A DNA stretch of 64,000 bases from Candidatus Lernaella stagnicola (GCA_030765525.1 JAVCCK010000041.1:124001-188000); one strand, 5' to 3'. Shown: positions 25,919 through 39,983, counted from the stretch's first letter. Numbers and translations are program-made. Notes: generated by a model from the letters alone, not told the origin.

Positions 25919-27268
25919 TTAGAAGTGAATCGTCGCCGTCATGCCCGAGTAAATATAGTGGGCACGGGCTTCGGCGCTCGGCCAGGCCGGGTTGCTTTCC
26001 GGGTCGTTCTCGTCCATGTCATCGGCGTCTTTATCATACTCGACAGTCGTCATGATGTGATCCATCACGCTGAAATCGATCTGGACCAGTTCGCCAAATT
26101 TACCGCCGAAATTGCCGCCGGCGCCAAACGCGAGCACGTGGGTCGCCGAGTCGATGATCGTGGTCGTCCCGTCCTGGTCGGGCACGGGACTGGGTTCAAA
26201 CGCGTAACCAAGGCGAAAAGCCAAGTGCTTGTTGACGCGGGCTTCGACTCCGAAGCGAGTCACGAACACGTCGTCGAAGTCGGCGCTCGGGCGCTCGAGG
26301 ACGTTGGGACGCGCGTAGTCGATGTCGTTCTCGGACATCGCTTTGAAGTCGAGGCGGACTTTCGGGAACGGCGATTTGTAGGTCGACCACCCTTGCCAGC
26401 TCATCTCGCCGGTAATCAACACGTGCTCGTCAGGTTCACCGGCGATGGACACGGTCACCGAACGCGGGATGTAGTTGTACCAAGCTTCGTATTCGATCTC
26501 GACGAAGCCGTTCGGGTCTCCCGGGATAAGCTGCTGGCGGTCGGTCTTGTGGAAGTAGCTTTGGCTCTGCCCTTTGTAGGTCAGGCCGAAACGCAGAAAC
26601 TCGTGGCTGCGGGCGTAGAAGCCGACGATGGGGGAGACCTGGGCCGACAGTTCGCTTTCGGCCAGCGTGTTGGTCTCGTACGCACCTTCCGCCGTCGGAA
26701 CGTCGGTCCACCGTTGCCCCCAGGGGTCGATCGTCACGCGGGCACCGGCGCCGAGGCCGAAATTGGGGGCGAGCTGCACGGCCATCGCGGGCATCAGCGA
26801 CATCCCGAAGATGCCGGTATCGTAGTCGAGAAAGTAGGGGCGGTCGGGGCTCAGGATCTTGCGGCGGGACGCGCCATCGACCGGCAGTTGCATCGCCAGG
26901 CCGAAATAGACGCGGTCCTTGATGCCGCCGGAAACACCGAGGTTCAGCCACTGGCCGGCTTCGGCGCCGCGAGCGTCTCTAACTTCGTCTGGGTCGCTTT
27001 TATCACCGCCGTTACGTTCGGTCACGTCCAAGGTGAGCGACGGGACGCTGAAGGAATACCCGGCCAGTACGCGGACGTTGCGCGATTCGATCAATGCGCC
27101 GGGGTTATAAAACGCCGCTTCCGGCCCGTCGGCCAGCGAAGCGTAGGCATTGGCCAGCGAGGTCGCTCGGGAATTAAACCCGAAAAGGTCGAGCTGGTTG
27201 GCCGAGGCCGCCACAGGTATTCCCAAAAACAGAATCAACGCCAAAATATAGAATACCGCTTTGGGCAT
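25919..27268 (-). CDS. OmpP1/FadL family outer-membrane transporter
   Basis: Start at ATG 27268 with AGGGAG behind; 449 residues with a signal peptide (KAVFYILALILFLGIPVAAS). The mature N-terminus NQLDLFGFNSRATSLANAY and AAFYNPGALIE is the FadL plug signature; the protein ends in aromatic Phe (TATIHF), the sorting signal for the BAM machine. FadL-type channels import long-chain fatty acids or other hydrophobics, which agrees with the acyl-CoA genes nearby. No regulator visible. Confidence 0.88.
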   Translation of the reverse strand: MPKAVFYILALILFLGIPVAASANQLDLFGFNSRATSLANAYASLADGPEAAFYNPGALIESRNVRVLAGYSFSVPSLTLDVTERNGGDKSDPDEVRDARGAEAGQWLNLGVSGGIKDRVYFGLAMQLPVDGASRRKILSPDRPYFLDYDTGIFGMSLMPAMAVQLAPNFGLGAGARVTIDPWGQRWTDVPTAEGAYETNTLAESELSAQVSPIVGFYARSHEFLRFGLTYKGQSQSYFHKTDRQQLIPGDPNGFVEIEYEAWYNYIPRSVTVSIAGEPDEHVLITGEMSWQGWSTYKSPFPKVRLDFKAMSENDIDYARPNVLERPSADFDDVFVTRFGVEARVNKHLAFRLGYAFEPSPVPDQDGTTTIIDSATHVLAFGAGGNFGGKFGELVQIDFSVMDHIMTTVEYDKDADDMDENDPESNPAWPSAEARAHYIYSGMTATIHF

Positions 27269-27388
27269 CTCAAACTCCCTAATGAAGAATGGGTTCAAGC
27301 CGGTGGATAGTATCACCTGCGATAAAGCGTGTAAAGAAAGCGTCTGGAATCCGCGCTATTTTTTCCATGGCATTCGACCTTGAGGTTT

Positions 27389-29530
27389 TTATTGGGTTTC
27401 GGCCGCAAATTTCAGATCGGCCGCGTGCATGACGCGGTCGCGCCCACCCTGCTTGGCGGCGTAGAGCGCCTTGTCGGCCAAATCTATCAACGTGCTTTTC
27501 TCCGTGCTCTGGTCGGGGTACGTCGCCACGCCCATGCTGATTGTTACGCGTAGCCTCTCGCCGGCGAAACGAACCTCGGTAGCCGCGACGGCTTTGCGAA
27601 TGCGCTCGGCCAGTTTCACTGCGTCCGCGGCTTTGGAATTAAGCAGTACCAGCGCGAACTCTTCTCCGCCGTAGCGAGCCGCGAGGTCGTTTTTCCGGAC
27701 ACTGGTGCGCAGTACCGAGGCGACGGCCCTTAGCACCTGGTCGCCGATGGGATGGCCGTAGGTGTCGTTAAATTTCTTAAAATGGTCGATGTCGCAGATG
27801 ATCAGGCTGATGGGAATCGGCATACGCGTGGCGCGATGCAGCTCGTGGTCCAGCCATTCTTGGAAGTACCGGTGGTTGAAACAGCCCGTCAGTCCGTCAC
27901 GCGTGGCCATCTGTTCCATTTCGGCGTGGACGCGCGCGTTCTCGAGGCTGACGGCCGCCTGCACAGCAAGTACTTCCAGGATCTTAATTTCGTAGGGCGA
28001 ATACGCATTTGGCTTCTTCGTGCCGAACGCCAACAGCCCCGTCACAAAATTTTGTTGCACGAGCGGTACGCACAGAAGGCTCCCGACATCTTTGAGGGGA
28101 AGATCCTTGCTGAACACCGGCCGGCGGCGCTCGGTACCGCGGCCGCGGTCGCGCAGGTTCGGGTAATGCAGGTAGGTTTTCGAGCCGATGACCCAGCCCA
28201 CGAGGCTGTCGTGCAGCGGAAAACGGGTGTCGAGCCATTTGTCGGCCGGCAGCCCGGCCACGGCCTCGATAAGTCCGGACTGCTTTTCGTGATCGACCAT
28301 AACCAGCAACGCAAAATCGAAGGTCAGAATATCCTGTACGGATTCCAAGATGACGCGGCTTACCGTGTCCAAATCAATCGACGAGCCGAGTTTCTTGATG
28401 AGTCCATAAAACGCGGCAAACTCGGTTCGCTCCGCGGTGACGTCGCGATAGAGGCGCTCTCGCCCGATCGCGGCCATCACTTGCCGCGCCATGACGTCTA
28501 AAAAGCGTTCGTCTTCGCGATCGAAGTGCGCTTCGTATTGGCTGTCAATGGCAATGACGCCCGCCACGTGCCCGTTTTCCACCAGAGGGGCCATGAGCAG
28601 CGACAACGGCTTGATGCCCCAATTCCGGTGCCGAGCGGTTTGCCGCGGCAGTTCTCGAAGGTGCTCAAAGCGCAACCGTCCGCCGCTGAGTCCTTCCTGT
28701 AGCACTGTGTCATTGAGGTTTTCGGAAAAATACTCCTCGGGGTAGTGCTCGTTGGAACTGACCGCGCGGGCGTACGCCGAGTCGGGTTTGTTGCCGATTA
28801 ACACGATCACGCACGTGTGACCGGAAAGTGCGCGTTTCGTGATGTCCGCGAGTTCGGTCAACACGGCGTCCAATTGCAGAAGCGCGCTCAAATCGGCGCG
28901 GGCCACCTGATTGCGACTCAACGCCCGCAACCCCGAGTGGCGCTCTGTGGTTAAGTGGTTCGCTTCCTCGGTGAGACGGGACAGGGTCTCCTGAGCGCGA
29001 CGCGCTCGTTCGTGGGCGATGCGCACCAGAACGCCGACGATCAGCGCAAAGAGAAGCGCGTAGACGTAGGCCGCAGTGAAATCGGACCATTGGTCGACGA
29101 GTGTTTCGGCGATCCAAGCCCGCATCGTAAGCGTCGCCAGGGCGATGATCGTCAGAACCAGCGTGGGCAAGATGCCGAGGAAATACGCCGCCAACGCGGT
29201 GAAAAGGAAGAACGCAGGAAACAACACGCTCTGTGCGCCGCCGCTTACTTGCAGGGCGATCACGGCGATGACCATCAGCAGATAGCCAAGTTCGATCTTG
29301 TTGGCGTGGGTGTCGGCATCCGGTGCGGTCAGTGCCAACACGGCGATGCGCCACGTCAGCAGAAACATGAGGATACCCAGTAAGGCGATCGGCCCCGGCT
29401 GGGGTCCTCCGGCGACAACCCGGTCGTACGTGAAAATGCCGAAAACAACGAGCGCCAAATAAGCGCTGCCTATGACAACAGCGTAGTAGCGCGTGATTTG
29501 GTTGAGGATGCCGACGAAAAATCGGCCCAC
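27389..29530 (-). CDS. Membrane diguanylate cyclase with two GAF domains
   Basis: A 713-residue signalling protein starting with GTG at 29530, directly after the ftsB-like stop. About six N-terminal transmembrane segments (IGSAYLALVVFGIFTY, LTWRIAVLALTA, VLFPAFFLFTALAAYFLG) are followed by a coiled stretch, two GAF-like domains and a C-terminal GGDEF domain: LICDIDHFKKFNDTYGH and the active ARYGGEEFAL. The inhibitory RxxD site (RKND) is present 5 residues before GGEEF. It should make c-di-GMP and be product-inhibited. Input ligand unknown. Confidence 0.92.
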   Translation of the reverse strand: MGRFFVGILNQITRYYAVVIGSAYLALVVFGIFTYDRVVAGGPQPGPIALLGILMFLLTWRIAVLALTAPDADTHANKIELGYLLMVIAVIALQVSGGAQSVLFPAFFLFTALAAYFLGILPTLVLTIIALATLTMRAWIAETLVDQWSDFTAAYVYALLFALIVGVLVRIAHERARRAQETLSRLTEEANHLTTERHSGLRALSRNQVARADLSALLQLDAVLTELADITKRALSGHTCVIVLIGNKPDSAYARAVSSNEHYPEEYFSENLNDTVLQEGLSGGRLRFEHLRELPRQTARHRNWGIKPLSLLMAPLVENGHVAGVIAIDSQYEAHFDREDERFLDVMARQVMAAIGRERLYRDVTAERTEFAAFYGLIKKLGSSIDLDTVSRVILESVQDILTFDFALLVMVDHEKQSGLIEAVAGLPADKWLDTRFPLHDSLVGWVIGSKTYLHYPNLRDRGRGTERRRPVFSKDLPLKDVGSLLCVPLVQQNFVTGLLAFGTKKPNAYSPYEIKILEVLAVQAAVSLENARVHAEMEQMATRDGLTGCFNHRYFQEWLDHELHRATRMPIPISLIICDIDHFKKFNDTYGHPIGDQVLRAVASVLRTSVRKNDLAARYGGEEFALVLLNSKAADAVKLAERIRKAVAATEVRFAGERLRVTISMGVATYPDQSTEKSTLIDLADKALYAAKQGGRDRVMHAADLKFAAETQ

Positions 29531-29821
29531 TCAGGGCCCTCCCGCCTTGGTTGGCTTGATGACGAAAACTTTCTCGTCTGCGCGCACGAATTTCAATTCC
29601 TGGCGTATCTCCCGCTCGATAACCGCGGGATCGGATTGAAGGCGTTCGATGCGTTCCTGGTATTCGACCTCTTGGTGTTGCAGTTCCACCTTCCGCGCTT
29701 CAAGCTCTTCCTTTTCTTTCTTCAATCGATAAACATGGAGCAAACCGTTGTCACCCAGCACGAGGTAGACGCCAGCCACAAAAAAAGCGATAACGAGGCA
29801 AATGGATGTCCATTTAATCAT
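29531..29821 (-). CDS. Septum formation initiator FtsB/DivIC-like protein
   Basis: The likely start is the ATG at 29821 (MIKWTSICLV), with GGAG at about 10 bases, giving 96 residues; an earlier in-frame ATG lies at 29863. One transmembrane helix (SICLVIAFFVAGVYLVLG) is followed by GDNGLLHVYRLKKEKEELEA, a coiled coil of the FtsB/DivIC type, and a short globular tail DPAVIEREIRQELKFVRADE. Such proteins bridge FtsL and FtsQ in the divisome. It is immediately upstream of the diguanylate cyclase gene. Confidence 0.85.
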   Translation of the reverse strand: MIKWTSICLVIAFFVAGVYLVLGDNGLLHVYRLKKEKEELEARKVELQHQEVEYQERIERLQSDPAVIEREIRQELKFVRADEKVFVIKPTKAGGP

Positions 29822-29899
29822 CGGGTGGTTGCTCCGGTTCCAGTGTTCGTAGAATCGTAACATAAGGAAACGGCGGGACTCAATAGCTTTTTTCGAAAA

Positions 29900-33923
<4,024 letters not shown>

Positions 33924-33936
33924 AAGCGAAGCTTCC

Positions 33937-35172
33937 TTAGAAAGCAACCTGCATCATCGACCGGAACCGGAAGTCCTGAAGCGACTCGTCGTCCTTGTCC
34001 ACGTGCGTCAGCCAAGCGGCTTCATTCGCCAGCTTGATGGCGTGTCCACGCAAGTAGAAGTTGAGGCCGACAGCGGCTTCGGACTCGCTACCCATCGATC
34101 CCGCTTTGCCGTATTGCAAACCGGCCGCGTCCGGGTCGTCCGCCGCCGCGATTTGTGCGGCCGCGTATTCGGCGGCATCGTCTTGCAGCGTATCGGTCAC
34201 GTCGACCCGCGCGTAGCGCCCGGCCACTTCCAACCACGGCAAGGCGAGATAGCCGCCTTCGACGTGCATGCCCGTCATGCCTAATTCGCGCTTGTCCGCT
34301 TCGCCGTTCTGCTCATAAAAGCCCGCGAAATAGGCGCCGTAGACAGAGGCCCCATACGCCTTGAAAAACAACTCAGCCGCGGGACGAAACGAGAAATCCC
34401 GCATGACAACGGGGTTGGCGTCATAGATCGAACCGGCGCCGACGGCCAGCCGCGGACCCTTTTTCGCAAAATCCGTCACGGTGGACGTGTCAATCTCGAA
34501 GATCTTGCCCAATACGCGGGCGGCCACGGCCGGATGGAATTCATTCACCGCCTGCGATTCCACCATATTCCACGTGTTCAACACCGCTTCTCCCGTGACC
34601 TTCGACAAGCCGGTACCGTTTTTGTCGCCGTACATCCCGGTCAGCAAGGCCGCTTGGTATTCGAAGAAGCGATGGTTGCTGTTATGGAACTGCAGGCCCA
34701 TCTGCCGCTCGCCGCCGAAGTATTTCGCCGTAAGCGGCCAATCGACCAGTTGCAGGTTCTTGTAAGAATTGAGGCGATAACGGGTGAACGGGATCTTGTA
34801 CTGCCCCGCCTGCACCGCGAACCACTCGTGCGCCTTGAAATTGACGTAGTAATCGAGCAGATCCAGTTTTCCGGGGGCAACGTCGGCTTGAAACTTAAAT
34901 GAAAGCCGAGGATCGACCAATGTTCCCGCCAACGACGGCCGAATTCTTTTGAAAAACAGAGTCGAGGTGTAGACCGAATGAGCGTCGTCGCCCATGTCCT
35001 TCTGGTAATATTCGTAAAGCATCTGGGCGGACAGCCCTATTTTCAGGCTGCTGACGCCGTCATTGCCGACTACGTTGAATTTTGGGGGACGCGGGGAATC
35101 GGCCGCTGTGGCCGGAATCGCAGCCGCTCCTAAGAACACCACTGCCGCTAGAATTAGAGTGAACCACCGCAT
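33937..35172 (-). CDS. Porin of the phosphate-selective O/P-like group
   Basis: Starting at ATG 35172 the protein has 411 residues with a signal peptide (MRWFTLILAAVVFLGAAAIP ending ATA). Beta-barrel features: GLSAQMLYEYYQKDMGD, FFKRIRPSLAGTLVDPRLSF and the sequence AHEWFAVQAGQYKIPFTRYR, all typical of OprP/OprO-like porins, plus a terminal Phe (MMQVAF) for BAM recognition. Solute specificity cannot be told. It is convergent with acyP, 13 bases apart. Confidence 0.82.
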   Translation of the reverse strand: MRWFTLILAAVVFLGAAAIPATAADSPRPPKFNVVGNDGVSSLKIGLSAQMLYEYYQKDMGDDAHSVYTSTLFFKRIRPSLAGTLVDPRLSFKFQADVAPGKLDLLDYYVNFKAHEWFAVQAGQYKIPFTRYRLNSYKNLQLVDWPLTAKYFGGERQMGLQFHNSNHRFFEYQAALLTGMYGDKNGTGLSKVTGEAVLNTWNMVESQAVNEFHPAVAARVLGKIFEIDTSTVTDFAKKGPRLAVGAGSIYDANPVVMRDFSFRPAAELFFKAYGASVYGAYFAGFYEQNGEADKRELGMTGMHVEGGYLALPWLEVAGRYARVDVTDTLQDDAAEYAAAQIAAADDPDAAGLQYGKAGSMGSESEAAVGLNFYLRGHAIKLANEAAWLTHVDKDDESLQDFRFRSMMQVAF

Positions 35173-35355
35173 GCAACTAACTCCTGAAAAAAGTTTGAGA
35201 AAACCGCAGTCCGTCACAGACCTGCTACGCTCTTATACGAGTGCTGGGCTCCGTTAACACTCCACACTCTGATCAGAGTGTACAACTGCCGCAACCCTAC
35301 GTCAATTATTTTTCACCTTTCATGATCAGATCTACTTGGAATGACGTCGCTTAAC

Positions 35356-35388
35356 CAATAAGAAAGGCCGCCCGAACAGACGGCCCTT
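35356..35388 (-). terminator. Rho-independent terminator downstream of alanine dehydrogenase
   Basis: On the minus strand a stem of about 9 bp (arms 35379-35388 and 35363-35372, 6-nt loop, one G-U pair) is followed by TTTCTTATT. It lies 24 bases beyond the ald stop. Confidence 0.7.
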
Positions 35389-35411
35389 CCTCGAATTATC
35401 GGTTGTTGAGA

Positions 35412-36515
35412 CTATGCGGTGTACGGTTCGTACTTCATTTTGAAGGCGTCAGCGACCGGTTTGCAGGTGACTTTGCCTTGGTGGATGTTGATGCCCTTGC
35501 GCAGCGAGTCGTTCTCGGCGACGGCGCGTTCGAACCCTTTGTCGGCCAGTTCGAGAGCGTAATTGAGCGTCGCATTGGTCAACGCGTATGTACTTGTGCG
35601 CGGTACGATGCCCGGCATATTCGCCACGCAATAATGCACGACGCCGTGCTTCATGAACGTTGGCTTGTCATGGGTGGTCGCCTTGGTCGTGGCCACGCAA
35701 CCGCCCTGATCGACGCTGATATCGACGATGACGCTGCCCGGCTTCATTCCGCGAATCATTTCGGACGTCACCAACTTCGGGGCTTTCGCGCCGGTCACCA
35801 GTACCGCGCCGATGACCAAATCGGCTTGTCTCACGGCATCTTCGATGTTGCCGCGGTTACTCATCAGCGTAACCAGGTTGCCGTGGAAAACGTCATGCAC
35901 GTAGCGCAAACGATCGGAATTGATGTCCAGGATCGTCACCTGCGCCCCCATACCTAACGCGATTTCACAGGCGGCCATGCCGGAGGTGCCGGCGCCGATG
36001 ATTGCCACCTTGGCCGGGGCGACGCCCGACACGCCGGCGAGCAAGACGCCGCTGCCACCGTTGTTGGTTTCCAGACACCACGCTCCAACCTGCGGGGCAA
36101 GCTTCCCGGCCACCTCGCTCATGGGGTTGAGCAGGGGCAGTGAACCGTCATCCATTTCGATGGTTTCGTAGGCGATCCCGGTGCAGTTGGACTTGAGCAT
36201 CGCCAGGGTCAGTTCTTTCACCGCAGCCAGATGCAGGTACGTGAAGATGAGTTTGCCCTTCATATATTTGTATTCAGGCGAAAGGGGTTCCTTGACCTTC
36301 ATGATCATGTCGGACTTTTTCCATACATCGGCCGCTTTCGGCAGGATCATCGCACCAGCGGTCTTGTACTCTGCGTCGGTAATTTGGCTGCCCAAACCGG
36401 CGCCCTTTTCGACGATAATTTTGTGACCGTGGGCAACCAACGCGGTGACGCCCGCCGGCGTGATGGCTACTCGTTTCTCAGCTGTTTTGATTTCCTTGGG
36501 TACACCGATAATCAT
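35412..36515 (-). CDS. ald: Alanine dehydrogenase
   Basis: A 367-residue NAD-dependent enzyme. The start MIIGVPKEIKTAEKRVAITP is the family signature; Lys75 in MKVKEP and His95 in FTYLHLAAVK are the catalytic pair. The NAD-binding site is VAIIGAGTSGMAACEIALGM followed by ILDINSDRL. It converts L-alanine to pyruvate and ammonia, or the reverse for nitrogen assimilation. It is followed by a terminator and preceded by a 130-base gap after arginine decarboxylase; probably its own unit. Confidence 0.95.
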   Translation of the reverse strand: MIIGVPKEIKTAEKRVAITPAGVTALVAHGHKIIVEKGAGLGSQITDAEYKTAGAMILPKAADVWKKSDMIMKVKEPLSPEYKYMKGKLIFTYLHLAAVKELTLAMLKSNCTGIAYETIEMDDGSLPLLNPMSEVAGKLAPQVGAWCLETNNGGSGVLLAGVSGVAPAKVAIIGAGTSGMAACEIALGMGAQVTILDINSDRLRYVHDVFHGNLVTLMSNRGNIEDAVRQADLVIGAVLVTGAKAPKLVTSEMIRGMKPGSVIVDISVDQGGCVATTKATTHDKPTFMKHGVVHYCVANMPGIVPRTSTYALTNATLNYALELADKGFERAVAENDSLRKGINIHQGKVTCKPVADAFKMKYEPYTA

Positions 36516-36645
36516 TTGGCAAACTCCGCTCGGTTAGAGATGACAGCTTGACGATCAGGCACGGGCTAAAGCCCCTTCACATTAATTCCAAGGATTGGAC
36601 CTTATCGGCAACCAGCACCGTCGTCAACGGGCTGTTGCGCCGCAT

Positions 36646-38571
36646 TTAACGTTTTTTCGTTCGCGCATTTTCGTTGGGCAGGACATATGTCGTGCCCTCT
36701 AAACCGCTTTTGAAATCGTCCAATATGCGTTTGGCTTCGCGTTGCGTGAGCAGTTCGTCACCGGTGCGCTTAGCCAACGTGCGCTCCAAGGACCGGGTCA
36801 ATTCATCGGGATCGTACCGAACGAAGCGCAGCGATTCTCGAATCGAGTCACCGGGCAGGATTTTTTGGAAATGGGCGCGTCCGCCCTCGCCGACCAGTAC
36901 GTGGGCCTCGTTGATCTTACCGAACAGGTTATGGAAGTCGCCGATGATGTCTTGGTAAGCACCGACGAGAAAAATGCCGATCCAATACAATTCCTTCGAG
37001 GTTGTACGGTGCAGTTCAAGAAAGCGCCGTTCGTCGTGAATGTCGATGAAGTTTTCGATCACCCCGTCCGAATCGCAGGTGATGTCGCAGAGAATCGCGG
37101 CCTGGTCGGGTGTTTCGTTGAGGCGGTGAATCGGCATGATGGGAAAGAGTTGTCCCACGGCCCAGGAATCCGGCAGGGATTGAAACACCGAGAAGTTGCA
37201 GATGTAACGATATGCCAGGTCGCGTTGCAGATCGTCGAATTCCTCGCGCATCGGCCCTCGTTCGCGCTTGGCGAATTTCACCGATCGGTGACAGATGTCG
37301 AAGAACAGCGCTTCGCCGCGGGCGCGATCTTCCAATTCAAGGAAACCGAGATTGAACAAACTGTGGAGTTCGTCGCGGTATTCCAGCGCGTCGTGATAGA
37401 ACTCGCGGTAGTTTTTACGCGACAAGTTTTCGCAGATGTAATGCAGTTCATGAACGACTTGGGGGTCGTCGTCGTTGAGCGTGATTCCCTCCACGGCGAG
37501 CACGTTTTCCGGCGCGCGGTGCACGTTGACCACCAGCATCGCGTGATACGCAGTGATCGCCCGCCCGGACTCCGAGACCAGCATGGGCGGATCAATGTTC
37601 TCGTTGTCGCAAACGTCCATCACCATGTACACGACGTCGTTAGCGTATTCCTGCACCGTGTAGTTGGTGGAAGCGTCGCTACTGGTTTTGGAGCCGTCGT
37701 AATCGACGCCCAAACCACCGCCGACATTCAGATATTTAAGCGAGTTCACGGTTTTTTTCAGCTTGGAGTAAACGCGCGCCGCTTCTTTGATAGCATTTTT
37801 GATTCGCTTGATTTCCGTGATTTGGCTGCCGACGTGAAAATGCAGTAAAACTAAATCATCCAAACGGTCCGCTTTTTCCAGCACGCGCAACACTTCCAGC
37901 ACTTCACCGGTCGACAGGCCGAATTTCGAGTATTCGCCGCCTGACTCTTCCCACCGCCCACTGCCACGGGCATGCAGGCGGACTCGAATTCCGAAAGGCA
38001 CGCGGATTTTCATTTTATCGGCTAGACGAATGGCACGCTGAACGTCGGCCAAACTTTCCAGGATGATCACGACGTTGCGTCCCAAACGCTGGGCGTGCAT
38101 GGCCATACGCATGTAGTTGTCGTCTTTGAAGCCGTTGCAGAGTAATAGGGATCCTTCAACCAGAGGCAACGCCAGAGCCAGGTACATTTCCGGTTTCGAG
38201 CCGACTTCGACGCCGTATTGGAAGCGCCGTCCGGCCTTGATAATGGCTTCCATAACTTCTCGGCGGTGATTGACCTTCACGGGGAACACGCCGCGGTATT
38301 CGTTACCGTAGCCGAACTCTTCAATTGCCTTGGCGAAAGCGTTATGGAGGTGCTCGATCCGATGTTCAAGGATTTGCGGAAAACGGAATAAGTAAGGCGG
38401 CGTCAAACCTTTCTCGCGCACTTGTTCGACCAATTCATACAAGTCGACTTTGTGGTGGCCGTCGGCGTTTACATCCACCTGAACGCGGCCTTTGCCGTTG
38501 ATCGAAAAATAGCCAGCGCCCCAGGCTTCCGGAAAATACAACTTGTCAGCCGCGTTCACTTGTTCAGCCAT
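36646..38571 (-). CDS. speA: Biosynthetic arginine decarboxylase
   Basis: A 641-residue PLP fold-III enzyme, the usual length for SpeA. The PLP lysine is Lys99 in GVFPVKVNHRREVMEAI, with the glycine-rich segment LNVGGGLGVDYDGSKT and the dimer Cys/Asp region DQAAILCDITCDSDGVI. The product agmatine is the precursor of putrescine and spermidine. The enzyme starts with AWGAGYFSINGKGRVQV, typical of the family. It lies 72 bases after the PEGA gene on the same strand. Confidence 0.95.
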   Translation of the reverse strand: MAEQVNAADKLYFPEAWGAGYFSINGKGRVQVDVNADGHHKVDLYELVEQVREKGLTPPYLFRFPQILEHRIEHLHNAFAKAIEEFGYGNEYRGVFPVKVNHRREVMEAIIKAGRRFQYGVEVGSKPEMYLALALPLVEGSLLLCNGFKDDNYMRMAMHAQRLGRNVVIILESLADVQRAIRLADKMKIRVPFGIRVRLHARGSGRWEESGGEYSKFGLSTGEVLEVLRVLEKADRLDDLVLLHFHVGSQITEIKRIKNAIKEAARVYSKLKKTVNSLKYLNVGGGLGVDYDGSKTSSDASTNYTVQEYANDVVYMVMDVCDNENIDPPMLVSESGRAITAYHAMLVVNVHRAPENVLAVEGITLNDDDPQVVHELHYICENLSRKNYREFYHDALEYRDELHSLFNLGFLELEDRARGEALFFDICHRSVKFAKRERGPMREEFDDLQRDLAYRYICNFSVFQSLPDSWAVGQLFPIMPIHRLNETPDQAAILCDITCDSDGVIENFIDIHDERRFLELHRTTSKELYWIGIFLVGAYQDIIGDFHNLFGKINEAHVLVGEGGRAHFQKILPGDSIRESLRFVRYDPDELTRSLERTLAKRTGDELLTQREAKRILDDFKSGLEGTTYVLPNENARTKKR

Positions 38572-38643
38572 CCACGCGCCCTCCTGCGGAACCGGCCCGG
38601 TGCGCCTTCGTCCCGCGACGGTTGGTGAGTGTTTGCGATCTTA

Positions 38644-39762
38644 TTAATTCGGGCGCGGTAATGAGTCAAACGGTTTTTCAATAAGCGTTGTCTTTTTCCA
38701 AAACACCTGCACGACGAGGAGGCGTTGGTCGCCCTTTGCATCTTCCAATATCAAGACATGGCGGCCGATGGGCACCTGCCCGTCAAAAGGTATGGAACCG
38801 GCTTTTTTGTCTCGTCGAATCAGTTGCCCGGCGCGCCCGACATCTATGACCAGTCGACCGGTAAACTCGTAACGCTTTTCCAGAAAGCGCCCCTTTTCCA
38901 GAACGATTGTCTCGCGATGGTGCAATCCGAGGGAATCGTTATACAGCTCGATTTCATGCTTTCCGGCGGGCAGATCGCTGCGCTGAATCGGCAAATAGCC
39001 GGCGCTGCCGAGAAAAACTCCGTCGAGTTTCACTTTAACCGCCGGCGAACTCGTAATCGTCAGCCCGGCCTCGCCCTTGGTCAGCTTGAACAGAAGTCGG
39101 CTCGTCTCATCGCGCGCGAGCGTTACACTCTGCTCTTGCGGATGGAAATCGCTTTTCACCACTTTGACCTGCAAAGGCCTTTCGGCAAGCGGATGCCGGA
39201 TGGTCATCGGCGTTACGCCCTCGACACGCACGCCGTCGATATACACTGCCGCCCCAGGCGGTTCGGATTCCACAAACAGTTCTTTCGCGACGATTGGTTG
39301 GTTGTGCTTAATCACGAAAAAGGGTTCGTCCGGCGCGTGCCGCAAAAACGAACGCTCGAATAGTAAAAAGCTCGCACCGTGTCCGCCCACCACGCGCAGG
39401 TCGGATACGGTCGATTGATCGCCCTCACCTTCCCGCAGCCATACGGCAACCGTTCCATCGGCCATGCGCCCGATGCCGTATTCACCCTTGCGAACCTGGT
39501 GTTCGTCGGTGACACGATCGCGATCGCGATCCAAGTGCGTCACGAAGGACCAGCTATGATCGAGCTTGAATTCGATGAACCCGTTTTCATAACCGTCTTC
39601 GGTTTGCCGCCAGAACACGTACGATCCGGCGATTTTGTCGAGCGTCAGCGTCATATCCGGCCCTTGGAAAGCCGGTGTCTCGGGCGTGGCGTCCCCGTCC
39701 CGGGCCGCAACGCTAAACGCCAGCAAGCCGACAAGCAGGATGGTCAACAGAGCTTTACGCAT
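38644..39762 (-). CDS. Exported PEGA-domain protein
   Basis: From the ATG at 39762 the protein has 372 residues and a signal peptide (RKALLTILLVGLLAFSVAAR). The first half is beta-rich, containing SYVFWRQTEDGYENGF. Two or three PEGA-type repeats follow: LFVESEPPGAAVYIDGVRVE with TPMTIRHPL, then ITSSPAVKVKLDGVFLGSAG. PEGA domains occur in surface and cell-wall associated proteins. It lies upstream of speA on the same strand. Confidence 0.75.
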   Translation of the reverse strand: MRKALLTILLVGLLAFSVAARDGDATPETPAFQGPDMTLTLDKIAGSYVFWRQTEDGYENGFIEFKLDHSWSFVTHLDRDRDRVTDEHQVRKGEYGIGRMADGTVAVWLREGEGDQSTVSDLRVVGGHGASFLLFERSFLRHAPDEPFFVIKHNQPIVAKELFVESEPPGAAVYIDGVRVEGVTPMTIRHPLAERPLQVKVVKSDFHPQEQSVTLARDETSRLLFKLTKGEAGLTITSSPAVKVKLDGVFLGSAGYLPIQRSDLPAGKHEIELYNDSLGLHHRETIVLEKGRFLEKRYEFTGRLVIDVGRAGQLIRRDKKAGSIPFDGQVPIGRHVLILEDAKGDQRLLVVQVFWKKTTLIEKPFDSLPRPN

Positions 39763-39857
39763 CGCGGTGCTTCTCCTTTCCGCCGGTTTAGTAAACGGCG
39801 CGTCGCCCCGGTTGTAAAGGGCGCGATCCCAGCCGCATACGCGAAAGGACTGGGGAC

Positions 39858-39885
39858 TTGACACCGGGTGTTTGCTTCGTATTAT
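39858..39885 (+). promoter_or_regulatory. Sigma-70 promoter of tRNA-Lys
   Basis: TTGACA (39858-39863), 16-base spacer, TATTAT (39880-39885), with the mature tRNA beginning 17 bases further on. Both boxes are close to consensus. This is the clearest housekeeping promoter in the window. Confidence 0.75.
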
Positions 39886-39902
39886 CGTCCGGCGACGAAT
39901 GA

Positions 39903-39975
39903 AGACCTGTAGCTCAATTGGTAGAGCAGCGGACTCTTAATCCGTTTGTTGGGGGTTCAAGTCCCCCCAGGTCTA
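39903..39975 (+). tRNA. tRNA-Lys (anticodon CUU)
   Basis: Full cloverleaf: acceptor AGACCTG (39903-39909) pairs with CAGGTCT (39968-39974), discriminator A at 39975, D arm with GCTC and GAGC, anticodon loop CTCTTAA giving CUU, and T arm with GGGGG and CCCCC around TTCAAGT. The 3' CCA is not encoded and must be added. It reads AAG lysine codons. Promoter and terminator flank it closely. Confidence 0.95.
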
Positions 39976-39983
39976 AGCCTGAT

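Noticed and set aside
25898-27310. Plus-strand open frame of 470 codons opposite the FadL gene
   Set aside because: It is the antisense shadow of a clear FadL-type gene with signal peptide and terminal Phe; the translation is rich in Arg, His, Val and Gly without domains.
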